Part shown: positions 10,601-21,400 of the stretch, piece after piece
Position numbering within the stretch: the first letter of the stretch is position 1
How the letters are laid out: every line of letters starts with the position of its first letter
Assembly (NCBI GenBank): GCA_027625915.1
Contig: JANTQA010000042.1
Coordinates: forward strand, 1,004,001-1,068,000
Length of the DNA stretch: 64,000 nt
Direction of reading: 5' to 3'
Source of the DNA: Anaeramoeba flamelloides
Taxonomy: Eukaryota > Metamonada > Anaeramoebidae
Made by a program: the position numbers and the translations under genes
The notes under the pieces: generated by a model
Database searches by the model: none
Told to the model about the DNA's origin: nothing
What the model saw: the letters and a program-made list of their open reading frames with translations, nothing else

Positions 10601-13600
10601 ATCTTTGATATTATTCAAAATAAAAAATCATTATTTATTTTGTCATTGATTAATGACAAAGAGAATTATGATTCTTTATTGAAATTTCTAAACAAAAATT
10701 TAGAAATTAGGGAAGTGCCGTAGAGTGCCGTAGAGTGCCTAAGTTTTTTTTTTAATTTTTGAAATGAAAAGAAAATTAATTAAATTTTCTTTTTATTTCA
10801 AAAAGCAAAAAAAAAATAACAGCGGTTTTCTAGAATTCAAAAGAATTGAGGAAAATCTATGATTTTACTAAATTCATTTAAATTCTGGAAAACCTAACAG
10901 CTGTAAGAGGAAATTAATTTCCTCCCTTCAAAATAAAAAAAAAAAACAAGAATATTTTTTTAGATTATTCATAATTATGAATCTACTTCAGCTATTTCCA
11001 AAAAAAAGCATGGAAAATTTATTTTAAAATATCTTTCGTAAATACAATCACCATAAAACTATTTAAATATACAAAATCATTAACTGCCATTTATCGATTA
11101 TTAGTGATAATTCAATTTGTTTCTTAGTATTTTATTACCTAAATAAAAGATATTAAATTTTCTGATCTCGATTTTATCTGATATTTTTTAGGGTGTTAAA
11201 TTTGGTGTTTATTATTTTCCTCATGATCAAAAAAATCGTTTTCATAACTTGTTTAATCTCGAAAATATTTCCAATAGAATGGAAAAAATATAAACTGTAT
11301 TTTATAATTTAAAAAATCATTTTTACACTTGCTATATTTCCAGTTTATTATTGAAATTGGCCATTCATTGTTTTGTCCAAAAAAAGTACTATTTTTTTTT
11401 TTTCATTTTTTGGAAATATTTCAACCATCATACATGAAATAAATACCATATTCGTTTATTCAATCAGTATTAACATTTAACTTAATTTGATATTGTCAAT
11501 TAACGAATAGCCCCACTAACAAAGATGATTTTTTATGAACTGTAAAAAAAAAATGCCAGACTTTATCCAAAATACCTTAGATATTAAAGAGAAGAAATAA
11601 ATCTTGAGTAATAAATATTTGATATTAAATATAAAATTTTTTGTAGGACTATTTTTGAATTAACCGTTGTGGAAAAAAAGTGAAACATGGAAAAAAAGTG
11701 AAACAAGGTTTTTAATTGGGAACATTACTGAAAATGAAAAGTAAAATCAATGAAAAAAAGAATAAATAAATAAATAAAGACAAAGTGAAGTATTCGCCAC
11801 AATAACAGTTTTTTAAATACTGTATCTTTTAGTATGAGTTTTTCTTTGGTTGATCAATTATTAAAAATTTGTTCAAAAAATTGACTATTTTTGAGATCTC
11901 CAAAACCACACCAAAAATTTCGATAAATCAAGTAGATTTAAATTGTATTTGTTGGGTTGATTGAAAATAATCTACTGGGTTATTATTTGAAGTTAATTGG
12001 TTTCTTCTTTTTATTGATTTTACTTTTCATTTTCAGTAATGTTCCCAATTAAAAACCTTGTTTCACTTTTTTTCCATGTTTCACTTTTTTTCCACAACAG
12101 TAATATTTATTTAAATTTTTTTTTTTTTTTGAAAAATTATTTGTTCTCATTTCTTTTTTTTTTATTACAATTATTTATTCTAATTTCTTTTTTAATTTCT
12201 TCTTTGAAAAAATAAAAACAAAAACAAAAACATATTAATGAAATCATTTTCCATAAATTTATATTTTCATTTAGTCGGCTAGTAGAAAAAAGTCATAATG
12301 ATTTTTTCAAATTATATGTTTCCAGAGATTCCACAGTATCCTTATCTAAAATTGAATCAATTGCAAGGAGCGACAAACAATTTGATCATAGAAAAATATT
12401 ATTTTCAACGCTTTATGACGAAGAAACAAATAATGATCTTAGTCTTATTGAAAGTAGTAAAGAAAAGGTTGATCTTGAAGAAGGAATAACAATTTCTTGG
12501 GATAAAGAAATATTTGATACCAAAATTGTTCGAAGACAAAAAAAAAACAAAACATTTTATTACATATTAAATTATCTTGAATCTAGAACATCAGAAATTG
12601 ATTTTGAAAAGAATCAAAAGGTATTGTTACGAAGAAAAACTAGATATTTACCACAGAATATTAAAATTGTCACTCAGAATTATAAAACAAAAACCCTAAT
12701 AAGCAAAAATAATCAATTAAAAAAAAAAAAAAAAAAAAAAAGAGGGGAGAAAACTTCAAAAGATGAAGTTTCTTTTCTTACAAAGAGTTTGTCAACAATT
12801 CCTATTGAGAAGGATATTGAATTACCAATTTTATCAAAAAACAGCATTGGTGTTACATTGGAATCCAATAAAAAAAAGCGAATTAACAAATCTATCAAGA
12901 GTAATCATTTATTGCATCAAAGATCAAAGTTTTCAAAATCTCCAAATATCGACGAAGTTTCAAGGCAGGTCACAAAAGAGCAAGAAATGAATAATGTTTC
13001 TTTAGTAAAAGAAAAAAGTATCAATAAAAAAACCAAACCAAAGAAAATAAAGAATAAAAAAAGCAAAAAAAAGCCTTTTGAAAGCAACACAAACGTCCAA
13101 GAAACAAATAACGAAATAAAAGATAATTGGGATTGTCTTGATGATTTTGAAATAATTCAAAATAATAATGATTCTATTAAAAATAACAAAAAAATAAAGA
13201 TAAAAAAAAAAAAAAAAAAAAAAATTAAAAGGGTTCCTAAGAAAAAAAAAAAGAAAAACTTTGAAAAAAATTTTGCCTTAGTGGAGGGCTGGGATATTGT
13301 CGATGACTTTTCAATCGAAACAAATAAACATCAAAAATCAATTAGTGATAAAATTAAAAAAAGAAAAAAACAAAATAAAACAATTTCTCATGTTTCTGGT
13401 ATTGATAAGCTCAATAAGTTGAATGACAGAATGCAAGTAGAAAATAAATCTATAAAAAAAAATAATTTAAGAAAAAAAAGAAAGGCAAGAAGAAGGGGGG
13501 TGATAAAATGAAAAATATAATACAGAAGGGAGAAAATAATAATAGAAACATAAACAAAACGGAAAAGAAAAAGAAAAATGAGGTAAATAACAAAGTGGTA

Positions 13601-14053
13601 TTTAAATTAAAAAAAACAAATAGTGAGAATGATAAAAAAAAATATTATTGGATCCCAATTATTATATTTATACCAGCACGTTTAGGTGTAGAAAAAATTA
13701 ATCCTCAATATATAGAACCGCTAAAAGAGGTTTTTACATTTCCTCAGACTTTAGGGATAGTTGGTGGTAAGCCCAATACTAGTCTGTATTACATCGCAAC
13801 CCAAGACAATAGCTTATATTATCTTGACCCCCATAAAACTCAAACAACAATAGAAACATTGAACCAAGAAGTCTTTAATACGCAATCATACCATCAAAAT
13901 TCAATTTACAGAATGAAAATTACTGGAATGGACCCTTCAATGCTATTTGGATTTTTATTAAAAAATCAAAACGATTATTTTGATTTTGTACAAAGGTATA
14001 AAATATTTGAAAATAAATGGAAATCAAAATGCCCTTTTTTTATAAAAATGTAA
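2178..14053 (+). CDS. ATG4: Autophagy cysteine protease ATG4, multi-exon
   Basis: ATG4 processes ATG8/LC3 precursors and later delipidates them, in the cytosol. I rebuild exons 2178-2384, 2477-2524, 7214-7263, 7368-7462, 7755-7787, 12275-13499 and 13526-14053. All junctions are GT..AG and in phase; with exon 1791-2007 the coding length is a multiple of three, about 800 residues. Family signatures run in order: MLGTEYD, SRIYLSYRHNF, GWGCMYRTG with the catalytic Cys codon at 2369-2371, QMMLAQAF, LGRNWRF, APYSIHKM, GEWHSPTSVSNVL, LVEKSHNDF, IPARLG, GIVGGKPNTSLYYI, and DPHKTQ with catalytic Asp/His codons at 13826-13834. The protein is far longer than animal ATG4 (about 390) because exon 12275-13499 carries a Lys-rich insertion of over 300 residues. 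The last junction may be a 26-nt intron or a frameshift. The identity is very secure; the splice sites are inferred. Confidence 0.93.
2996..3092. repeat. Hairpin with about 24 bp arms
   Basis: The left arm begins GTGCGGAATTAAAG and runs into TTATAAAAAG. The right arm at about 3068-3092 is its near-perfect reverse complement. The loop is about 48 bp. It resembles in size the hairpin at 30549-30653 but has a different sequence. It may be a minimal foldback element or a MITE relic. Confidence 0.6.
3768..3962 (-). repeat. Palindrome-chain module, inverted copy
   Basis: A palindrome of about 75 bp (3815-3890, arms AGGTTTTTTTTACTTTTTG / CAAAAAAGTAAAAAAACCT) is followed by CTAGAACACTT, a second A-rich arm and CCTAGGCACTTCC. 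The last is the reverse complement of the AAGTGCCTAG head of modules at 10711, 24200 and 54595, so this copy is inverted. It lies inside the large ATG4 intron. Confidence 0.65.
4200..5510 (+). repeat. Dispersed repeat A, copy 1, split by a MITE
   Basis: 4205-4300 (TTTAATAAAGAGTTCTAAAT...) and 5010-5510 (a GATTCAGTTCGCTTCAGTTAG-like tract, then AAGATCTAATCATGAACAAG) match 23588-23690 and 23690-24190 in the same order. In copy 2 the two halves are contiguous; here a 709 bp terminal-inverted-repeat element separates them. There is no convincing coding frame, and the short ORFs at 5038 and 5327 fall in this repeat. Confidence 0.65.
4301..5009. mobile_element. Mariner-type MITE with TAAACT...GGGGCCCA terminal repeats
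   Basis: The left end TAAACTATTTTTCAGTCAAA is followed by GGGGCCCA, and the right end (4983-5009) is its close reverse complement, including TGGGCCCCTTTGACTGA. The TATAAACTC...GGGGC layout matches the Tc1/mariner relic at 45487-46561 and the MITE at 47899-48489. No transposase is left. Inner inverted arms (around 4625-4665 and 4735-4775, GAAAATGAAGTGAAAAAT type) give further folding. Confidence 0.7.
6370..6790 (-). mobile_element. LINE fragment, inverted and decayed
   Basis: Minus-strand translation gives FADYLILIM (about 6690), then GIFGMNPNIDKI, then KNFKKVKDSFKKIKMIFNQ. These are the same blocks, in order, as in the LINE copy at 9150-9400. The reverse transcriptase catalytic FADD has become FADY, and stops and a shift separate the blocks, so it is dead. 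It lies inside the large ATG4 intron. Confidence 0.75.
9850..10343 (+). repeat. Palindrome-chain module inside LINE copy 1
   Basis: It begins GTCGTGTCGTAAAGTGACATAGAGTGTC and ends CCTAACGAC. In between are chained palindromes: TAGGTTTTTTTGAGGTTTTCTATTT against its inverse near 10080-10130; TTTTCCAGGATTTAAAAG against TTTGAATTCTGGAAAA (10189-10258); and an AAATAAACAGAAAATTTTT palindrome (10262-10335). LINE copy 2 runs straight through the corresponding point (CAAACAACAAAAATAT, about 16415), so this module is an insertion. Confidence 0.7.
10711..10900 (+). repeat. Palindrome-chain module at LINE copy 1 3' end
   Basis: The head carries AGTGCCGTAG twice, then GTGCCTAAGTTTTTTTTTT. Then come one AAATAAAAAGAAAATT-type palindrome, the joint AACAGCGG, a TTCTAGAATTCAAAAG / TTTAAATTCTGGAAAA palindrome (10827-10893), and CCTAACAGCTG. 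It sits between TTTAGAAATTAGGG and the LINE 3' tail. Copy 2 has GGGCACACAGGAG at that point instead. Confidence 0.7.
11664..12100. mobile_element. MITE family GTTGTGG, copy 1, with long perfect terminal repeats
   Basis: The left end CGTTGTGGAAAAAAAGTG and about 86 bp after it appear identical to the reverse complement of the right end, including an internally doubled TGGAAAAAAAGTGAAACA. TAA on both sides (11661-11663 and 12101-12103) is a candidate target duplication. The element is 437 bp, has no ORF, and is related to 55676-56072 in opposite orientation. It lies in the second giant ATG4 intron. Confidence 0.8.
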
Positions 14054-15699
14054 ACCACAATTTTACAGATAGACATTTTAAAAAGTTTTCAAGAAATATC
14101 CGCAAGGCAGTTGATAGACTTAAAGATCTCTTTAAAGTTGCGGACTTAAAATCTTTTCTTTCTTTTTTTTTTTTAAAGGACTTTTTGAAAACAAATTTAT
14201 CAATCTGTTCCTAATTATATTTTTTTTGAAAAAAAAATGTTTTTGATTAGTACTTAAAAAATGTTTCTCAACAAAATTTTTTTTTTATTTTTATTTTTTC
14301 ATTTAAAGTTATTTAACTTTATCTAAATACTTGTTATTATTTAGAGGAATTAATGACTTGAAAACTTCGATTTTTTTTATGAAAATTTCTTCTTTCTCTT
14401 TTTTCTGCCTAAAGTTTAACAATTATTTTTCTTTTTTTTTCCTTTCTGGGAAAATGGGAAGTTTACCACTCTTAAAATAATAAAACCAATCAAAAAAATT
14501 TTTTTTTTCCAAATCTTTAAAATTTACTTTTGAGGAAAAAGAAAAAATCTAATATTATATATAAAACTTAATTTCAAAATTTTCAACACAGTTAAGTCAT
14601 TAAAATAATAACAATATCAAACTTTTATTCAATTTGAAATATTTTTATCCTTTTTTTGAAAAAAATGTAAATAATTTTTTCACATCTTTTAGCTTTATTT
14701 TTTTCATTTTTATTTTGTTAATCGGTTTAATAGGTTATCACAGATTCGTTTTTTTTAGAATGATTGATATTAAGCTAATTTAAAATTTCTTTTTAATAGA
14801 AAAAATCAAAAAAATTGGTATTTGCTTAATAACCTTTATCAAATAATTGTTGTTTGAAATATTAACAATTTTTTTGATATAATTTTTGTTATACCCTTCC
14901 CAAAATTTTGGACACAACAGAGGAAATAAATTTGAAAATTAATTATAATAATCTATAGTGTTATAACTACAGCCAATTGTTTTTTAAAAAAAGAAGAGTC
15001 TACTTTTTAATTATTCAAACATATAAAAGTTTTTTATTTTAAAAATTATAAAAAAAAAAATCAAAAGCTAAAAAAAGAAAATCACATTTTTTTTGAAAGG
15101 AGTATGAATAAAATTTTTTCATTACTGAAAATTCAATAAAAAAAAATGTTAAGGATCTTGTCATTTACCATGAATTTTTTCCATATTCGATAGGTTGCTT
15201 GAATATAAAAAGGATTCAGTGAAATCGCGCTTTTTTGATGACAAAATTCAAATAACTTGGAAAAACTTTTTTTCTGATCAAGGGTTATTAGCACTAAATT
15301 CATTTAGTAAAAAAGTTTAAAAGGATCTTTATTTCAAAAAATTAGATATTAAAAAAAAACTAATTGTTTTTTTTTTTCAAATTTCACTATTTTTTAATTG
15401 TTGAATTTACAAAATCTAGACATAAAATAAAAAAAATTATTGAATAATAGCACCATAAATCAAAAATTCTTTCCCAAGATCTATATTAATTTAATTTAAA
15501 CAATTTAAATTTACAAAATATATTATTCAAATTTTTACTTATAGCAAAATTTAATTTTTTTTTTTTTGGTTTCGAAGATTATTTTATTACCTTTGAATAA
15601 TATTTAATAGATAAAGTAATCAGCCTTATATTTGAGTATAAAAGAAAAAATAACTTTTAAAAAAGTTTTTATTGATTTAAATTCAATGTAATAAATGAA

Positions 15700-16830
15700 A
15701 TAATTTTACAATTTTTTGCAGATGATCTTATTCTTATTATGAAAGGGCCATTAATCTCTCTAAAAATTAATTTAGAAAGGATTTTTGAAATAATAAAAAG
15801 ATTCGGGATGAACCCACATAATAAAAAAAAACCAAATATAAAAAAGAATTAAAAGATATTTTTTTATCTTGGGATTTGGTTAGAAAAAAACACACATCTT
15901 GAATATAATTTCAAAAAAGTAGAAAAGTCCTTGGAAACACTTAATCGATTGTTTCAACAAAATAAACTCAACAATGGAGTCAAAATAACTTCTTTCAAAG
16001 CTCTCATTTTAAGTCAACTTTATTATGGTCTTGAAATATTTGACTTGAAACAAAATGATTTAAAAAGAATTGATAGATTTATCAATAAATCAGTCACAAA
16101 TTTCTTACAAATTAATATCCATTCACCTCGATTAATTTATAAAACTGAAGCAAAAATTGATCTCGCTAGATTAAAAAGTATACCGAAGAAAATATAAATT
16201 GATAGAAAAATTAGATTTCTTAAATTTAAAAAAATTAAAAAACAATACTAAATTTTCGAAAATTGGAAAATGAAAATATTAATTGGCACACTAAGGGATT
16301 AAAATTATTAGATTTAGAATTAAAAGTTTTTCGATTAACCAAATTGGAAAATTCACCTAGTTGGAAAGTTCAACAATATCTAAAAATTATAAAACAACAA
16401 AATTGCAATTTCAAACAACAAAAATATTTAAACTGAAAGCTTCAAAAAACAATTCTAAAATTTCGAAATTTTACTAATTGTTTAAATAGGTACTCTTATG
16501 TAACAAGTAAAAATAAAAATAAAAATTGTGATTTATGTAAAGAAAAGTTAAATATTGATATCATTGAAGATTTCGATCATTTTTTATGGGACTGTCCGGC
16601 CTATAAAATAAATCGAAAAATCTGGATATCTGAATTTTTTGAAAAATAAAAAAATTAATAATATCGGAGATATTATTAATAAAAAAGAATTCATCATATA
16701 TATTATCATTAGTAAGTGATAATAAAATTTGTGATTCTTTAACAAAATTTCTAAAAAAAAGTTTAGAAATTAGGGCACACAGGAGAAAAGCAATTTTCTC
16801 TCTTCAAAAATAAAAAAAAAAAAAAAAAAT
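15700..16830 (+). mobile_element. LINE remnant, copy 2, with poly-A tail
   Basis: Sister of copy 1. It has ADDLILIMKGP at 15718, KRFGMNPHNKK, an 88-codon open block from 15931 (NKLNNGVKITSFKALILSQ, HSPRLIYKTEAKID) and the C-terminal knuckle CDLCKEKLN...DHFLWDCPAYK at 16525-16610 (C-x2-C...H-x4-C). The 3' end is TTTAGAAATTAGGGCACAC, CTCTCTTC and a poly-A of about 18. It is 5'-truncated and broken by stops and shifts. It lacks both palindrome modules of copy 1, so it shows the empty state. Confidence 0.85.
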
Positions 16831-17209
16831 TTTACAATTTTTTTTATTTGTTTTTTCAAGTGTTTTAATTTTCTTAAATTGAAGGTTTAGACAATTATTC
16901 AGATTAAACTTTTCATTTTGGCCTAAAGAAATGAATTTGATTTTTCTATTGATTTATTATTTATTAAAATTGTATCTTTGAAAAAAATGAAAATTTCTCA
17001 TTATTTTCATTAATTTATATGTTTGATCATAAATTAACCTAATTATTTCATAGTTATTATGAATAAAGAATTTTGTTGTCTTTTTCTTTACGCTAATAAT
17101 AGTTAAATTTCTAATTTTAAGAATTATCAAAAGATAAAATCTAAAAAATAGTCAAACTAAACAATTAATTCATTATTTAAATATCAAAAAAAAAATATGA
17201 TAACAAAAT

Positions 17210-17711
17210 GGGAAAATTATTACTTTTCAAATTTACTCAAATTTCAAAATTGATCAAATTCTAAATTTTTTCAAAATCGTCAATTTCATTAAACTATATT
17301 GGATAATGTATTTAAAAACCCTTTTTCGGGAAGGTTATAGTTTGCCAGGGATGTTTCGGATGGTATGTTATGAAATTTTGGCAAGGATTTTGAGAAAAAA
17401 AAATAATTATGAGACCAATTAGACTTTTTAAACTTGTTTTAATGGGAAAAAATGTAAACTTAACTTTTGTGGTTAAATAAATAGATTAAACATTTTTTTA
17501 AAAATTTAAAGTATTAATCCTTTTAATATTTTGGATTTTCTACAATTTAAGTAATAAAATACTCCCAATCACAAAATAAAATGTTTGAATTAGCCTCCAA
17601 CATTTATCAAAAAGCATAAAAAACTTTTATTCCATTGAAAATATTCAAGAAACTCTTCAAAATTACAAAAAAAATCAATTTGACCAAATTTGAAATATAA
17701 TAATATACCCT
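17210..17711. mobile_element. MITE family GGGAAAATTATTACT, copy 1
   Basis: The left end GGGAAAATTATTACTTTTCA, followed by AAATTTACTCAAATTTCAAA, is roughly reverse-complemented at the right end (TTGACCAAATTTGAAATATA ... ATATACCC). A second copy is at 52658-53220, sharing the ends and a G/T-rich middle (17320-17400; TTTCGGATGGTATGTTATGA). No ORF. Confidence 0.65.
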
Positions 17712-17928
17712 AACAAAATAACTTTGTCTTTGAACTATTTTGACTTTTTATTATAATTAAAATCTGGACTAAAGGGAAATGACAAAATAAATTTTTAGCT
17801 CATCAATATCATTTTAAATCTTTTCTCTGACACTTGATGAAAAATATGTCAATATGGGATTAAAAATATATAAAAACTGGGCAATTATAACGCAATTCAA
17901 TAGATCTAGTGTCGTAGAGTGATGCCTC

Positions 17929-17963
<35 letters not shown>

Positions 17964-18435
17964 TGTTAATCTTGTTTTCCGTTCTTTTTTCATTTAAAAT
18001 GCACTTGTAAAAGATTATGATCATCTTGTGTTGGTAATTTATTATTTTTAACTCTCTCAAATTGATGGTTTACATTTTTTTCAAATAATTTGAAAAATAT
18101 CCGAAATAGTTTTAATTCGAAACCATATTGATTAATCTTTTAATAATAATCTTAAAGGAATGTTTAAAACAATCTAGAAAATAAATCGAAAATGATTAGA
18201 GGAATGTTTTTATTTATTTATTTATTGTATTGAAATTAAAATGATTAAAAAATATTGAATCATTTATGTTTTTCAAAATAATTGTTATATTAAATAGTTT
18301 AATAATGAAATAAATATCAAAATATAAATGAAAAATTTATTATAAAATGGGAAAAAAAAAACATTAAAGAAAGGGAAATGAGAATAAGGGTTTATTTAAC
18401 CAAAGAAGAAGAAAATAATTTAAAGAGTTTATTAT

Positions 18436-21400
18436 TTATTCTGCTGCTCTTTTCATGATTAAGCATTGGATTAGTAAAGATACAAAGAAAAAGAACCCAA
18501 TAACCATAAATCCAATTGATTGTGATGTTTGAAGAAAAAAGGCTGGTGAATTAGAAGCAATTTGTTTCTTACTAAGTGATCCTCCGAGCCCACTAACTCC
18601 TGTTGGTGTACAATCTGAATATGTAGTTCTTTTTTATTTATATTAATATATATATTTAATTTAAGAAAGATACAATAATTAAGGATTGTTTAAATATTAA
18701 AAATATAAAAGTTGGTGATTTTAAGAAATAAGAGGAGAAACGAAACATAATATAAAAAGGTTTTGATATTTTTATAAAGTTGATCAAAGGAAAATATTTA
18801 AACTCTCAACTCGTATATCAAAAAAATCACAGAAATTGTATTTTAAGAGTTTTTTTTTTTCATTTGAGAATTTTTTTGGATTTTCATCAAGTTTCCAGGA
18901 TTGACTATATTTTTATAATTATTAATACAGCCTTTCCAACACGACCATGAATATTTATAAGACCTAGAAATTGATTTTCAATTATAAAATTTTATGCTGT
19001 AAGCTTGTTTTCAAAAATAGGGGCAAATTTTTGATTGAAAAAAAATTGTAGTTTCTCATTTAGTGAATACCAAAACTCAACCCAGAAAAATCAGAACTTA
19101 AAACTTAAAAATAACTGTCTAAAACACCCTTTTCTGTTTTAATTATTATTTCTAATAAAAGAATAGAGAAAAGAAACCCATAAAGAAAAAAATAAATTTG
19201 ACCCTATTTTTGAAATGATTTTTCATCTTAAAATTATCCATTTAAGATTCACCATTGCTTCCAAGAACCTTTTTGAAACAACTTTCCATCAGAGTTATCA
19301 GATTTTTTACTATTTACCCATTTGGTATCAACCCAAACTTCCCTTGATACCTTTTTCAAGATAAAAAAGAATCTCAACAAAAGAAAGAAAAAGAAAAAGA
19401 AAAAGAAAAGAAAACGAAAACAAAAACCAATTTTTTTGAATGTACAACAAAGATAAAATGAATACGATCACATTCATCACATTGTCTCCAAATGAAAGAG
19501 AAAAGAAGATCTTATTTGATCTCGCTATTTCTTCACTTTTCAAGGAACCATTGTAACCCATTAAAGCAAATTTGGTTGATACTTGTTTTCGAAGCAAACA
19601 CTTCTTGGGTGTTTTACTTTCTTTGAATTTTACAATCCCTTTCCCCAATGTTAATTAATCTCATCTCTTGAATATTAACGGTTTTCAAAAATGTTCTTGT
19701 TCATTCAACATAAAAATAAAAATATGGAATCATTTTGAAAGAAAAATTGCAAAAAAATGAATTCAACTTTGGGAAATTTTCATAAAAAGAAGATTGTTTC
19801 TTGATATTAAATATTCAATAATAACTTTTAAATGATATTGGGTTCAGAATATTTGGTTAACGCAACACATATACCAATAATTTAGAAAATACTAATGATG
19901 ACCCTATTTTTGAAATTTAGCTTATAAAAAACCGGAAAATGATTATGAATGTTTATCATAAAACATAAATTTTATAATAGATAGAAAAACAATTTAGTCT
20001 ATCCATTTTTTGGTTCCTTTGGTTCCTTTGGTTTTGGAAATTGACAAACAAATTCATCAGAAATACTTACATTAAGTTGGATCTTCAATTTTCCAAAATT
20101 GCAAGAATCTAAGGTTTAAATAATTTAAAAGTAACCATTGAAAAATACTTTCAAATTTTCCCATGGTTTCTGTAATTTCTGTGATTTCTGTGACTTATTT
20201 TCTTTTGAAATCCAATTTTTGGATTTATTGATTAGAAAAAATTAAAATTATATTTTTGTGTACAGCATTTTTTTCAATACTATAATAGAAATTGAGTTTT
20301 CATAGAGACAAAAAAAATGTATCGAACTTTTTTAAAAAAAAATAACTCATTTTGAAAAATATCATTTAAAGTTAGTTTGGTTTTATAGTAATCAGATTTT
20401 TGCTTGAGTTTTTCAATTTCAAGATTTGGAAATTATTTTTTTGAATTTGCTATAAAATTTACTTGAAGTTTTTTTTAGTTAAATAGTCCCTTAAAACAAA
20501 TTATTTAAAAAAACATTATCCCCGTTTATTGGTGCAATAAGAAAGAGCACATAAAGAAAAACCTAGATAAAACCTTATCCAAGAAAATTTCCAAAATTAC
20601 ATATACATCTACGCAAATAGTAAAGTTTCATACCGGCTCAAAATCCAACTCTTTAAAGCAGTAATATTACCGCAAGTACTATATGGACTAGACATATTTA
20701 ATCTAACCCAAACAGATTATCAAAGATATAGATACTTGGGTCAATAAAAAACTCAAAAAAATAATCAAAATTCAAGTGAGTACCCCTACGGACATCCTCA
20801 AATGGGAAACCAGAACAGGCCCCACTCTACACATGATCCTAAAAAGGAAATCTAATTTCATTAAGAAATTAATTAAGATACCTAAAATTGGATCACCAAG
20901 TAGAAGACCTAATAATGGAGGAAATCGGCGATATTGATTAGGAAAACATGGAGAAAGAAAAAATCAAAAAAAAAACTCCACCAAATCCACATCAAATCGA
21001 TACAGGACAAAGTGGACTCATCTAAAGGGGAAGAAAACTGGAAATTAAAGAGATATCTCAAAATTAGACAATTTCAAGAAAACTTCAGCGAAAAACAACC
21101 CTATTTAAACTGGCCATCATCAAACACCCTATTCAAACTCGAATCCTTTTGTAATGGTCTGAATAGATATACATACAAATGGGGAAAAGGAGTAGACTCT
21201 AAAATTTGCCCATGTTGTAAAAAAAAAAAATAGATGGTGTGGGCCATTTCATCTGGGAATGTAAAAAATTAGAGAGAGTGAGAAGAGATTGGAATAACAA
21301 CCCAAAAAAATAAAAAACTTTGACGATAACATAATAGTCAAAAAAAAACACAGATGAATTATTGAGGAAAATGAACACAAAAGATATCTATGATATTACC

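Larger units (their letters stand above)
8830..10950 (+). mobile_element. Non-LTR retrotransposon (LINE) remnant, copy 1
   Basis: This is the C-terminal part of a reverse transcriptase: ADDLLLIMEGP at 9150, KFGINPNIDKT, then a 187-codon open stretch from 9305 (QLANGVKLQMFKSICISQL, HSPRIIYKTEAKID). A zinc-knuckle-like tail follows at 10460-10560 (LCKKYLNLD...DNFLWGCLFYKENR). The 3' end matches copy 2 (GAGGAAATTAATTTCCTCCCTTC, then poly-A near 10940). The 5' half and endonuclease are absent and the frame is broken before FADD. Two palindrome modules interrupt it. The insertion is in the ATG4 sense orientation. Confidence 0.85.
7788..12274 (+). other. Second giant ATG4 intron
   Basis: This 4,487 bp interval lies between ...SNVL (codon split as AG) and S-RLVEK. 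It contains LINE copy 1 with two palindrome-chain modules, and a MITE with long perfect terminal repeats. 7788-8800 is plain AT-rich DNA with a long poly-T (about 8247-8269) and nothing I can name. Confidence 0.8.
14054..18435. other. Intergenic region between convergent ATG4 and membrane-protein gene
   Basis: The 3' ends of two convergent genes flank 4.4 kb holding LINE copy 2 and a MITE. 14054-15690 is AT-rich with no gene seen; TTCCCAAAATTTTGGACAC at 14900 resembles a mariner-type terminal repeat without a clear partner. 17886 has a decayed TCGTAGAGTGATGCC palindrome-module head before 28 T residues. Confidence 0.5.

Noticed and set aside
12713-12898. Minus-strand ORF within the ATG4 insertion
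   Set aside because: Antisense shadow of a Lys-rich coding stretch.
19328-19648. 106-codon minus-strand ORF as a gene
   Set aside because: Composition is coding-like at first but degenerates into a low-complexity Phe/Leu-rich end; no splice context or family was recognised.
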